From contig CM070557.1 of the NCBI GenBank assembly GCA_036346405.1, forward strand, positions 59,154,016-59,218,015: a stretch of 64,000 bases of DNA, written 5' to 3'. Of this stretch, positions 52,201 to 63,375 are shown piece after piece (positions within the stretch are counted from its first letter, which is position 1; each line of letters starts with the position of its first letter). A program made the translations under genes and the position numbers. The notes below the pieces were generated by a model that did not search any database, had not been told where the DNA came from, and was given only the letters and a program-made list of their open reading frames with translations. This DNA is from Phyllostachys edulis. Lineage: Eukaryota; Streptophyta; Magnoliopsida; Poales; Poaceae.

Positions 52201-53844
52201 AGAGTGATCCTCAGCAACAAAGTGACCAACAACAGCCAGGCAAGCAGTTTGATCATATCCATTATGTCCCATTACTTTAAAGTCTAATATTTTGTTTAAC
52301 TTCTATGTATGCATTGCTAATTTGTGTTAAATGATTAGTAATCCTATAGATGCATTCCTGTAGCAAATATCCATTCTCTACTACCATGAGCCTAGGTTAT
52401 TTTCTGTGGTTGGAGTTCGTGGATGAACTCCTATCACTTAGTAGTTGTGATTTCAAATGCTTAGCAATGCTTAGATAACGGTAGAAATGGGCGATCATCG
52501 ATTTAATCGATGGTCTTGATCACATCAATCTAATTACTACCTCATATTGTACAGCACTTGTGCTTTGTTAATTTGTAAAGTAAAAATCTGAAAATAAAAG
52601 ATTGTTTAGACTTGGGCATATTGGATGGATGGTGCGGTTTTTGGATGTGGTTGTATGCCTGAGTCACCAAGGACCGAACATCTTGCGTCACACTCTCCAA
52701 GCAATTATGCGTACTAACCACGCGAGGGGTATATGGGGCCCCTCTTGACTAAGTACTCTAGGAGGTGTTAATTATGAGCGAGCTCGGTTGGTGTATTTTC
52801 AAAGACAAATGTATATGTATAGTGTGGGAGGGGAGCATTCGCTTCCGGATAGGTCGTCTAATGTCTCCTTCTCCCCGTGGGTTGTGCAGCTCGTAATTAG
52901 CATTCATCCTTTGGAAAGGTCTCGTAGGACTTAGCCGTGCCAAAGACACCATCGGAAGTGTGCGTAAAGGAAAGGCGGTCTGACGTGTGGGTACAGTGGT
53001 ACACCCTGCAGGGATAAAACTATTCGAATAGCCTCGTCCTAGGTTATGGACACGCTTGGTTAGGTTTTGCAAGAGTTAGACTACAACATTTAATTAAAAC
53101 TTGACATGGTTGGTATGAACGGGGAGTTCATGCTATTGTTGTGGTGACTATTGGGTTAGTCGCTTCTAGGATTGTTGTTGTCATCTACTTATTGTTATTA
53201 TCGTTGTCAAACTTGATATTTGAATGATAAAAACAGATTTGACAACTTGCTTTCAATTGTATTACCTTATTGCAAATGAATGTTGCTTTATGCTAAATGA
53301 GACATACAACCTCCACTTACATAAAGCTTGCATGTAGCATATGTTATAGGCCTGTTATCTTACACGTAAGTCTTGCGGAGTACTTTATGTACTCAACTGC
53401 CAGTGTTTGTGGCATTTTTGTGGCTTTTGTTGCAGAGGAAGAAGGTGAGCCCCAAGGGCCTCACTTTTGCGAGATTTGCAGTGGATCTATCTTCAGCGAC
53501 TAGCTTGGCGGTCCGGTCAGCTGCCTAGGGGTTAAGGCACACTGATTGGCTTTGTGCTATGGCCATCTTTATGGCACTTTTGCTTCCGCTGTTATCTTTT
53601 TAGAATTGTTGCTATTTGGCCTAAGGGCCCCTCTTTTGTAATAGCTATTCCATATTAGTATTAACTTCTGGTTTGTTGCTTATGTACTATGGGTTGTATG
53701 GATTTGATACGTTCTTTTGTTGTGAGGTATGTATACTGCATTCTGGGAAGTATACATCTCTCGAGACCGGGTTTATTTGGTTGATAATACTAGGGTCAAT
53801 TGGATGACTAAGTATTATGAACTTAATAAAACCGGGGTCTCACA
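49269..53844 (+). repeat. Right LTR of the Gypsy element (4576 bp)
   Basis: Matches the left LTR end to end. Differences cluster as short indels in the GC-rich block (50320-51110). Confidence 0.92.
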
Positions 53845-53919
53845 CTTACGCTCAACTTCTCCATGTTCTACTACGAGATCCTCAGCTCACTGGGCCGCGC
53901 GTGCTCGATCGCCAAGCAG
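53845..53919 (+). pseudogene. 14-3-3-like fragment, continuation after the Gypsy insertion
   Basis: After the right CTTAC duplication the interrupted exon continues as LNFSMFYYEILSSLGRACSIAKQ and ends at a GT donor (53920). This is the conserved 14-3-3 helix after HP-(I/V)-RLGLALNFSVFYYEI. The downstream 14-3-3 part (DNLTLWTSD) is not found, so capture ended here. Confidence 0.85.
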
Positions 53920-54381
53920 GTGGTTTGCTCTTTTTTGCTTACTTTATGAGTTTATTAGTTCAAGAACTTGGCGCAGATCTAGAATTTGGTACAGATTAGA
54001 GTAGAAGAATATGTTGAGATGAGATTTGCTCGTTTCGATGATTTGGGTTGATATCTTGCTGCTTTACACATGGGCATCAGTTAGAAATTGCCTTATGTAC
54101 AACAAATGTGTCATTGTCCATGAAAGGCCTGATACTATTATCTTTTTTGAGAACATAGTTGGTATGCAATGGATGGGTTGTCTATTTTTGTTTATCGGGT
54201 TGTTTTGGTGCACCTTTCGAGCACAGACAAATTAATTGTGATCTATGTAGTTGAAATAAATGTTTTGCTGGGAAAGAGCTGTCTAATTAATCATTGTGAC
54301 ATCATCTGATGTTTCTTGGTTGATGTGCCATGTAATCATGCTCAGATACATCGGATTCCTCTTATTTAGTTTTTCCTGTAG

Positions 54382-54498
54382 GGGAAAACTAGAAGCCATT
54401 TTGAACCAAAGAAAATTCCAGCTCCCCTAACAAACAAGGCTAATTGGGAGATTAACCCATTTGAACTGGATTCCACAGAAGCAGTTATCATCGGAAAG
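54382..54498 (+). pseudogene. Captured exon of an ankyrin/integrin-linked-kinase-like protein kinase
   Basis: An exon bounded by TGTAG/ and /GTTTCAG encodes 39 residues: HFEPKKIPAPLTNKANWEIN, PFELDSTEAVIIGK. This matches the segment just before the glycine-rich loop of plant ANK-TKL (ILK/VIK-type) kinases, which read PLPNKCDWEID...IGKGSFGEI. The following kinase exons are absent. It lies in the Helitron in the same orientation as the other fragments. Confidence 0.6.
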
Positions 54499-54989
54499 GT
54501 TTCAGATTCTCGAAATATCTCTTACTTTCATGCAATTATTTGGCAATGCCTATGTGATCTAAAGCACTCTTAGTTAAGCGTTGATATTGTTATCTAGGCA
54601 AACTGATTTTGCTCTAAGAAAAGACAAGGCAAACTTATTTTGGTATTATCCATAGTGAGTTATCTGGGCATGTTGATAGACAAGACATTGCTCATCTCAA
54701 ATTATATAGATATATTTATTCCAATGATAGAATTGCTAACATTCATGAATTTGTTGAGTAGGGGAAACTCCTTTGGACTGTGTTTCAGCCATGCTGTAGT
54801 GCAAAATGCGCTGGAGGATGGAAGAGCTTGTGCCATCACAACGACCCGAGTGATAGATAGCTTGTATGCTAGGCTTTTGTGCTAGCTGCTCCCCTTTTCT
54901 ATTCCTTCACGTGTCAAAGATGGTGTTCCGCTGCATAAACCATTTAATGACCCAAAGCTTCTTGCATAAACCATTTGGCGTTCGAAACT

Positions 54990-55089
54990 ATTTAGAACTG
55001 ATACATTTAAAGACTCATTTGCTTTCAGTGAAAATGCTGATTCAGAGGCTTCAAATTCTACTAACAAAACTTCTGTGAGGATGTATCAG
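54990..55089 (+). pseudogene. DUF4057-family gene fragment, first exon piece
   Basis: It reads DSFAFSENADSEASNSTNKT then SVRMYQ and ends at a GT donor (55090). Plant DUF4057 proteins, small proteins of unclear function with repeated TG-x-(D/N)-IF motifs, have NKTG(I/V)RMYQ at this exon border. The exon start is uncertain. Confidence 0.6.
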
Positions 55090-55470
55090 GTACTTTTCTT
55101 GTTTAGAAACATGTTGCGGTCCCTGCTTTTTGTTGAGTATGTTTTCATCCACTTGGTATTATTGTGGTGGCTTCTGGTGGTATTAATATTATAGTATATG
55201 TTGATGGACAGAGTTCTAAGTTAATACACATCTCATACCTTTTCTATTAAGAAAAAACTGCTATTTGGTTTGAGACATGAAAAGAAGCATATTTGCAAGA
55301 ATATTTTTTTTGTGTTTTACGTTTGTAACCCTTAATGTCTCTCAAGAATTTTTTTTTCATTTGGGTGATTAATCCAAAGCTCAATATTTGATTTCTTTCA
55401 ACAATATAATTCACTGATGAACCTTTTCATGACAACAAACTGTAACTGGAATAAGTCAAATCTCTTTTAG

Positions 55471-55750
55471 TGCTGATGGAAGTGTTTCTCCAAAGAAGCC
55501 ATCCTCATTGCTTGAGGTGGCTAAACAGCGAGAGCTTAGTGGTACACTGGAGAGTGACGCTGAAGCTAAAATCAGTAAGCAGCTTTCTGAAGCCAAGAGC
55601 AAGGAGCTCACTGGGAGTGATATCTTTGGTCTGCCTCCTGAGATCCCTGCAAGGGTGCCATTGGCTGCTCATAATATGGAGCTACAAGGAAATCTTGATT
55701 TTGCACTTCCACAGCCAAGAAGCGTCCACATATCAGTGAAAGTTTCCAAC
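55471..55750 (+). pseudogene. DUF4057-family gene fragment, second exon
   Basis: After acceptor TTTTAG (55465-55470) the exon encodes SVSPKKPSSLLEVAKQREL, SGTLESDAEAKISKQLSEAK, SKELTGSDIFGLPPEIPAR, then LPQPRSVHISVKVSN, ending before GTGACA. The order and motifs match DUF4057 proteins. The next exon (PAGG...) is missing, so the captured piece stops here. This exon itself has no stop. Confidence 0.75.
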
Positions 55751-56145
55751 GTGACATGGGAGTATGACTTTCCTATTTACATCTTGATTCCAAATTTCAC
55801 TGTACATCTCCTGTCAGGCAAACAACAAAAGGCTTATTATAGAGAGTTGGCACTTCATGTCTTTATATGTGTCTTTAGGAACAAAAGATAAATTTCAAGT
55901 TTTACCATACATAGCTGAACATGGAAAATTGTGTTCTTAATCTTGTATTTCGTTTCGTGCAATTCTTTATATGTTTTTATTTATATAGTGTTCTCCAGTG
56001 GTGCAAATATTTGAATCCCTTGCTAGGCAGCTGCTCTATATCCTTCTATAAGTTTCTTGTTTATCTATTACAGTTTCTGATGTTGCATACGGTCTATCTC
56101 CGACAATTTTTTGTCCTGATCACAATCACACGTTTTCAACTCCGG

Positions 56146-56172
56146 GCGCCATTGGCGCGTGCAGGTTTCTAG
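56146..56172 (+). other. Helitron 3' terminus (hairpin and CTAG)
   Basis: 5-bp stem hairpin GCGCC/GGCGC with loop ATT, 10 nt spacer, CTAG, then host T. Confidence 0.82.
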
Positions 56173-56556
56173 TTTGTTATAAGGAACGAGCAAGGCCAAA
56201 TGGAAGCGGCAAGGGCAGCTTTCATTGGTTGTGTCTACATTGCCCTACATGCAGAAGCGGAAGCATGTGCATAAAGCCTCTAACGTACCAAATGTTGGTA
56301 TACGGGTAGGCTACGCTAGCGCAAAAAAAAGTACCATGTAAATTAGGAAGCCATGCAAATTAAAGATCATGAATCGTTACCACTAGACGCATAGTGCAAC
56401 GAAAGAAGAATTGGAGTAGTCTGATCCAACGAATCGCGTGTCGTGTAGTCAAAGTAGTCGATCGTCTAATATCCTTAGTACCCAATCACCTTTTTCAGTG
56501 TTGAACATGCAGATCACGGCTCCAACCTCCAGACCGAGTCTATAGGATAGACCGGG
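56173..56556. other. Sequence between Helitron and Copia LTR, no gene
   Basis: Mixed-composition sequence with no ORF or element ends recognised. Confidence 0.35.
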
Positions 56557-57712
56557 TGTTATGGCTTGAATGCACCAGCGCGTGCCTCTGCTTACGCATC
56601 ACCCGTTAGAGCTCTCTCTCTCCCATCTTGTGTACCGCCCTCATGTATATATATGTGTATCATCAATCAATTCTAAACAATTAAGGAGAGTTACACAATT
56701 CAGTTTGGTATCAAGGCAAGATTTCCATCTTCTCCACCATGAGTGACACTTCCGCTGCAGTCGATCTCGGTACCATGCCAACCGTCGGACTTGACACCAT
56801 ACCAGTTCTCGGTACCGTACGTAACTCTCCCAGCCTCCTCTACAGGCACTATGGCACTCTCTACTCCCTCCCTTGCCCGTCATGACCAGCGGCGCCTCCT
56901 CCTCCAACTCACTCTCCATAGACAATCTCAACATCCTTAGCTACATTCTTGTCAAGTTGGATCTTGCTGCCAACAACTACTCCAAATGGAGAAATTTCAT
57001 GCTTTTTGTGCTCTGCAAGTTCGATGCAACGGACCACGTACGTCGACGAGCACAGCGATCCATAGCACGAGGTCGAAGAATGGCGGCGGGCAGACATAAC
57101 CATCATCCTCTGGATCTACTCCACCATCTCCGACGAGCTTCTGGACGTCGTGATGACGCCCGACGACACTGCCTATATATGGTGCCTGGACCAAGCTGCA
57201 CACTTTCTTCCACGACAACCAACCTGGCCGAGCCATCCACATCGGTGCGGAGTTCCGGTCCACGGTCCAGGGCAACATGACCATTGGTGCCTACTGTCGT
57301 CGCCTCAAGGCACTCACCGACACCCTCGCCGACGTGGACGAGCCCGTGTCGGACAGGACCCTCACTCTGCAGATGATTCGCGGGCTGAGCTGCAAGTATC
57401 AGGTGATGGCCACTGTTCTTCCTATGCAGGTGCCATTTTCGACGTTCGTCTAGGCCAGGTCTCGCCTTCTTCTTGAAGAGATCGACCTGGATCAGCGGGC
57501 GCGCGCGTGCAGAGGGCTCGTCGGGCGGCCCTCGTCATCAATGAGGGTTGCAACTCGAACACCTCGGACAGCGGTGGCGATCGTGGTGACCGCACACCGC
57601 AAGGCGGCCAGGCGAACCGTGGACAGCCCAACCACGGCGGCTCACACGTTCGTGGCCGCGCGCGGCGACTCCAACAATGGTGGGTGCGGCCAGCAGCAGC
57701 CCTGGACCTTTC
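56557..57712 (+). mobile_element. Truncated Copia element (LTR end and gag)
   Basis: A probable short LTR (about 56557-56702, TGTTATGGC...ATTCA) is followed by the primer-binding site TTTGGTATCAAGGC (56704-56717) and gag. The left edge of the LTR is uncertain. The element is cut at 57712 by another LTR. Confidence 0.6.
56739..57712 (+). pseudogene. Copia gag (UBN2-like), frameshifted and truncated
   Basis: It starts MSDTSAAVDLGTMPTVG. After a shift it reads LDLAANNYSKWRNFMLFVLC, then ADITIILWIYSTISDELLDV, then RAIHIGAEFRSTVQGNMTIG, AYCRRLKALTDTLADVDEP, TLTLQMIRGLSCKYQVMATV and SRLLLEEIDL in other frames. This is the gag polypeptide of plant Copia elements. Frameshifts near 56885 and 57045; the zinc knuckle and pol are missing. 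Confidence 0.75.
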
Positions 57713-58544
57713 TGTTGACGCCAAAAATCAACACACGAGGTCGCAAATAACCAGACTGCTTCACTTTCATAGAAACGCATGATTAGTTTTCGAGTAAACT
57801 AGCAAATGGGATAATTCGCCAATTACGGCGAAGAACCACGGCGCATAACAACCAGGCGGAGTTAGTTGTGGTGTTGAGGCGGCGGCGGTGCCCTGACAAG
57901 GTCCTTGAACTTAGCCAAGAAAGCAGAAAAGATGAAAAAGAGAACGGGACTACAGGGAAGTTATGATAAAAAGTAGATGCGATTTGTATTGATCGATTGG
58001 TGATGATTCAATCGGTCATGACCCTCTTCTATTTAAAGAACGGCAGGTCTTAGCCGTAGGAGCTCAGGACTCCTAAACCGAACCAAATATTTACATATAT
58101 GATTCGGTTACGATCTCCAAACCTTCTATAATTGACATATCTCTTATCCGGACACGTAAGTTTTCTTGATGAAGTCTTCGTGGAAGGTCCTGAGGCCTTC
58201 GCGGAAAGTCCTGATGAAAACCGCGCGGGATCTCCCGAAGATGTCTTGAACAGCCCTAATGAAATCGCGTAGTACTCCTGAGGAGATCTTGGACGGCTCC
58301 GATGAAAGTGCATGAACACCCATGAGGAGGTCTTGGACGGCTCTGATAAAACCACGTAGTGCTCCTGAGGAGATCTTGGGCAGTTCTGATGGAGCCACAT
58401 AGCACTCCCGAGGAGATCCTGAACAGTCTTGATGAAGCCGCGTAGCGCTCCTGAAGAGATCCTGAACGGTCCTGATGAAGCCATGTAGCACTCCTGAAGA
58501 GGTTTTGAACGGCCCTGATGAAGCCGCGTATCGCTCCTGAGGAG
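57713..58544 (+). mobile_element. Left part of an LTR beginning TGTTGACGCC
   Basis: It starts TGTTGACGCCAAAAATCAAC directly after Copia gag, has a TATA-like CTATTTAAAG at about 58029, and from ~58170 becomes a 43-bp tandem array. The array resumes at 63376 after the solo LTR. The element continues beyond the window, so its type cannot be settled. Confidence 0.55.
58170..58544. repeat. 43-bp tandem repeat array, left block
   Basis: About eight to nine units of the form GAAGCCGCGTAGCGCTCCTG, AAGAGATCCTGAACGGTCCT, GAT, mostly 43 bp each. Because 43 is not a multiple of 3, every third unit returns to frame. This gives a false repetitive 'protein' on the minus strand. Confidence 0.9.
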
Positions 58545-61500
58545 TGTGAGAACCCGCATAATTAAAACTAAGCTAATCAACAATAATTGGTAATTAGCGT
58601 AAGTAAAAATTCCATTAAACCAATCTCAAGCATAATCTCAGTTAATATTCAATTGCATAATTAACGCAATGAACTTGGCAAATTAAGTAAACATCATTTA
58701 TTCACATCACAGTTTTATAACAGTTCGTTTACAAATCAGAATTAAAATATTACAAACCAAATTCTCGTTACAAAATTTATTCTACAACTCAATAATGGAT
58801 ACAGGATTAATTTTACAAAACAATTACAATGTTAATTACAAAAAAAGATTAAATTGCAATTCATGTCGTTGCATTCATCTTATCGAATCCTTTCCTGCCA
58901 TCTCATTTCGCCATTCTTCACCTTTCCTTCTCATACAACCAAAAAGCTTAGAAAATGGTTAGCCAAATAAAAAGAAGGCGGTAATAGCTAGTTAGAAGGG
59001 AGAGAGGTTGCCGTCAGAATTTCCCGAAGTATAATAGGATTTTCATATCAACCTAGGTCAACCGGTTCCTCGAATCACCAAGGTACCCTGACCAACCTGA
59101 GTTAGTCGGCTCCTTTAGTAATCAAGATATCCAGATCAACCAGAGTCAATAGGTACCATTTACTTCTAGGAGTATCCTCATCCGGCATCAGTAGAATCCA
59201 ACACTCACCTTTTGCATTACCGCAATCGCAGTATAATCCCACAAGGCACATCCCATTAAATCCTACCCTCAGCCGGAGCATCATAGGGTCCCACAAGCCC
59301 ACATTTCACATTCCATTAAACCCAACCCTCAGCCAAAGCATCATCGGGCATCCGAATCCCACAACCACAGTATATCATTCCGATCAGCCGGAAAGCCACA
59401 GTATTAGTCGCGTCGCCCAATCCATCAATAGTTAGCTCATTTAGATCACAGTGAAGGACAGCCATGCATAGGAAGGTAATAGGATTAGGGTAAATAGGAT
59501 TGGGTAAATAGAAATAGGGTTGTGGTAAAAACAAAATTACCCAGGATAGGATAAAATCAACCATGCCTTAAGCCTTAAGTTCTCAACCACAGCCAAAGGA
59601 TAAGATCACCCACATCCCAAGCCCTTTCCCCCATTCCCAGTTCACAGCCGCAGAGAGGGAGACAAGAGCATGGTAAAAATGATCAGGAGCATGGTAAATA
59701 GAGCAGCAGCATAAGAGATAAGGGATAGTAAAAATGAACAGTTGAGGGTAACTAGGGCACTGCACAGTAAAGGATAACCCAGAGCACTCTACTATTAACT
59801 AGGGCACTGCACGGTTAAAAGGTAACCCAGAGCACAAAATGCAAGCACAGGAAGGAGATAGCACATGAAGAAGATAGCACAGAGTGCAGAACCGCCATAA
59901 GCCAACCGCCATAAGCCAGCCCACAGGGAAAGGATAACCCAGCCGAATGGTCTCTCCCCCATAAAACCATTCCTCACGAGCTGTCCCTTATCACAAAGCC
60001 AAAGCTAGTGCACCTCTCCTCACATGCCCATTCAACACCAAAGAAGGCAAGCAAACCACTGCCTCCTCCCAAGCAAAGCAAGAACACAAGCCAAGGCCAA
60101 GCAAGGCAGCAGAGCAAGCAAAGGCAACCAAAGCAACCACATCCCAAGCTCCACCAAGCCCACTGCCCTCCCAAACCCAAGACCACACCAGGAGCTAAGG
60201 GAGGAAGAAAGCATAGAGGAAGGGAGCAAGGGAGAAGAGCAAGACCTACAGAACTAGGGCTATCAGCATCACCAGTCATTAAGCAAGTAAGGAGGAGAAG
60301 AGCACCAGCTTGAAGCCGGCGCTGCCATCCTCCTTCCCCAGCCACAGAACCCACAAGAGGTAACCCTAGTTGCACCTCAGTAGGAATCCACACACATACA
60401 CATCATTCACATACCACCAAGTCTCAGTGACAGCAACTGGCAGCTCTCAGTTCTCAGTTCATCACAGAGCAAGGGAAGGGTCGGGGTAAGAGAGGAAGGG
60501 GTTAATACCTTAGTGCAACCAGCCAAGTCACCACCATAACTTCACTGGGGCATAATCATATAGCCACCTCCATCAGCATTCATGCACAAGCACAATTATC
60601 CAACATCAGTAAGCATAAGTAAATGAATCAACCAATCCATGTTAAATCTGAGTTAATCAGAAGTGGGGTTAGGGAGGAAGGAACCGGCCTGCCAGAGCGA
60701 GAAGCGAGCAGTGAGGTAGCGGCGGCCGTAGGCTGCCGCAGAGGAGCCAGGCGGCCTGGCCTCGCCGCCGATGGAGGGAGCTAGAGGGAGGACCGGGTCG
60801 GGCCCAGCGGTGACGTAGAGGAGGCCGAGACGAGACGCCGGTGGGGGCCGGCAAGCAGGAGAGGCGGCGGGGCTCTGGGGACCGAGGGCGAGGCGCGCGA
60901 GGGTTGGGCGAAGGCCGGCGGCCAAACCCAGGAGAGCCGAGTAGGAGCCGGAGGAGGAGGCTGGGTAGGAGCCGGAGGAGGCGGCCGGAGGAGGAGCTAG
61001 GCGGGCCGGCGGTGCAGGGGACTGGCAGCCCTAGCAGGGAGCCGAGCGGCTTAGGCGGCGGCAGACCAGGCAGTAGTGGCGGCGGCGCCTCAGGGAGGTG
61101 GCACCATGGGGGCCGGCTGAGTAGGAGGCGGCCGAAGGGAGGCAACAAGGAGGAGGCCGAGGTCGGCACCAAGGGGAGCTGTGGAGGGCGGGTGCTCGAA
61201 TGAGAGAGAGAGAGGAGAGGATGGATGGTTGGGGAAGAAATGGGATTAGGTGCAGATGGGTGGTCGGCCGGGTAGGGTTAGGGTGAAAAGAAAGAAGTAG
61301 AAAAGGGAAATGAGGAAAAGAAGGTAGAGGAAGGAAGAAAAATTAAGGAAATAGGAAAATTTTGTAGAATTGTTGTAAATTTCAAATTAGGTAGAAGATT
61401 TGAATTAGTAGTATAAATGTGAATTTCTTTTGAGTCACTAGTAAGTTAGGTTATTTAATCCGCGTTAGAGTATTTAGCAGAATTCTGACCGGTAAGAATT

Positions 61501-63375
61501 AAAGACGGAAAATTCGTATAAATTATTTTGAAACTTCATATTTGAACTAGTCATCGATAGAACTCTCAAATTAGGTAAATAAGTAATTTGAGGCGTTAGA
61601 GGTAATTTATTAAAGTAGATTCATTTATTTCGTGCCGACATAAAATCAAGTTAATCGTTTAAATTATCCGAATAAAATTCGATAGACTTAGTTTTGCGTG
61701 AATAAAATTTGTTAGACCTAGTAATATGCAATTATGTGTAGTGATTTCTTTTCGTCCATTAAAACGTGAATGTTAACCATCCTAACCCCAGAACCGATAA
61801 ACTGTAGAACGACCGCGCTGGGAGAGTGCTAACTTAACGGGGTTTTGAAACTATTATTAAATTAAGATCTGCTAACAAAAAGAATCATCTGGATAGCATG
61901 CACATAGTCGCACATATTATTGATAAGTATTTAATTATATATTTATTATTTCGCACCATCGTATAAATTGCAGCGGGTGAACCAACAGGAATAGCTAGTA
62001 TCGATTCCGTCGGCGATTTATCTTTCCTCTGAGCCCACAGTGCTACTCCCTTGTTCATTAACATAGCTATATTAAATGTAAACTGTATATTGCTCTATAT
62101 TATATGTATTGCATCAAAACTATTTCTCAAAAATAAAATCGAATAAATGAGATGAAGATGAAAAAGATAAGAAAGATGAAAATGAGATGAATATATATAA
62201 GAAAAGAGAATGAGTAGGGAAAAGAGATGAGAATTACTAGGCTAGTAAAAAGGGGGCCCGGGCAGGGGAACACGACGATAACGATGATGATGAGGTAAGA
62301 GGTGGGTCCCTTTTTACGGGTGGTTATAATATAAGGACAAACAAAACTCTTACTCGGTTAGAGGCCATAATTCAGTACCAACCATTTTCCCGTTTCGACG
62401 GGCAGAAAATGCTACCTCTTTACGTAATTAAGATTCTCCATAATGGGTCACATTGGAGTGTTGGGCACGGGAAGCGAGCCGCCCCAAGGTGGAGTGTTGA
62501 GCACGGACGGTGGCCGCCTCAACCAACATTACTGGAACTCGGTGTATGACGAGGTCAGCAGCGTGATTAAATCAGCACCGACGGAAAATAATGGGTGGAG
62601 ACTTAATCACATAACCGGGAAAACGTTCTGTATTCTGAACTTGAACTCGCATCAAAGGAAATGCAGGGGACCCGACTCATTTAGAGTTCAGAATGACTAT
62701 GGGTAAAGTGGTACAAGCCTGCGCAGTGCTATATAAATTCATGAATTCATGCCAGTCTCCTAGATTAGAGTCTACGGGAACCGTCAGGGGTCTATCTTCT
62801 CTCAAAGTAATCAAGTAGTCTTTTCAGAATTAAAATTGCAACCTAAGTTTTAAATGACTATTTTCAGAATAAGAGATGAGGTAGAAATTTTGATAAGGAT
62901 GAAAGTTAGAGTCATCAGGTGCATTTTAGCTATTAATGCTTGCTGAGTACACTATAGTACTCACTCTTGCTATCTCTCCCCTTTGCTTAGATCCAAATCC
63001 GGCCAGGAACTATCCCGAGCGGGATGAGGAACTTGCAGGTACCAATGCAACTGTAGAAAGGGAAGGCGCTGATTATGAGGACCAGGGCGAGATGGACGCC
63101 ATCTTTGACTCGTGGGACGAATAGGCGTCAAGACATCGATTAAGCGAGAGAAGCAGGGAAGCTTCCTTTTGTAGTTGTGTAATACTTGTAATAAGAACTA
63201 TAGTCTTGTGTGGCTATTACTGTAATAAAGATGTACAGTTTTTATCTTATTGTTCTACTGCGTAACTCTGATAAATGGCTTACTATTCGTTGGAGCAGTG
63301 TTCTACTGGGCAAACAAATAGTAATCCGTGTGCCTAAGTGTGATTACCCTTGGGGTAATGACACGGGGCGTCGCA
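58545..63375 (+). mobile_element. Solo LTR (about 4.83 kb) inserted in the 43-bp array
   Basis: It begins TGTGAGAACCCGCATAATT and ends CACGGGGCGTCGCA, flanked by the duplication AGGAG (58540-58544 and 63376-63380). No gag, pol or primer-binding site is present inside. The layout resembles the 4.6 kb LTR at 39503: a GC-rich block (about 60650-61200) and, about 430 bp before the end, a TGAGTACACTATAGTACTCAC element like GAGTACTTTATGTACTCAA at 43601. A related Gypsy family is inferred. Orientation + is probable, not certain. Confidence 0.72.

Larger units (their letters stand above)
39503..53844 (+). mobile_element. Gypsy chromovirus (Tekay/Del-like) with 4.6 kb LTRs, inserted in the captured 14-3-3 exon
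   Basis: 14,342 bp, flanked by a perfect 5-bp duplication CTTAC (39498-39502 and 53845-53849). LTRs start TGTAACATCCC and end GGGGTCTCACA. The primer-binding site TGGTATCAGAGCC is at 44070-44082, and the purine tract AAGGAGGGGAGATT is just before 49269. The interior of only 5.2 kb carries gag, protease, RT, RNase H, integrase and a chromodomain-like tail in Gypsy order. The LTRs are almost identical over AT-rich parts, so insertion was recent. Confidence 0.93.
38372..56172 (+). mobile_element. Gene-capturing Helitron (about 3.45 kb without the later Gypsy insertion)
   Basis: The 5' end TCTCTACTATCC at 38372 follows an A. The 3' end is CTAG at 56169-56172, followed by T. A hairpin GCGCC-ATT-GGCGC (56146-56158) lies exactly 10 nt before CTAG. 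These are the diagnostic Helitron features (insertion between A and T, no duplication, subterminal hairpin). No Rep/helicase gene is present, so it is non-autonomous. Inside are fragments of at least four unrelated coding sequences, all on the + strand, with introns retained. A Gypsy element (39503-53844) inserted later. Confidence 0.82.

Noticed and set aside
38920..53919. A functional 14-3-3 gene with a giant intron
   Set aside because: The insertion is inside an exon with a 5-bp duplication, there are frameshifts and an in-frame TAG at 39297, the last exons are missing, and it lies within Helitron ends.
58050..58583. Long minus-strand ORF with repeated SSGALRGFI / VQDLL motifs (also 63344-63847)
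   Set aside because: It is the translation of the 43-bp tandem array. The same motifs appear in several frames because 43 is not divisible by 3, so this is satellite-like DNA, not a repeat protein.
60669..61203. Pro/Arg/Gly-rich ORFs on both strands
   Set aside because: They are in the GC-rich block of the solo LTR. Composition explains the open frames and no domain is visible.
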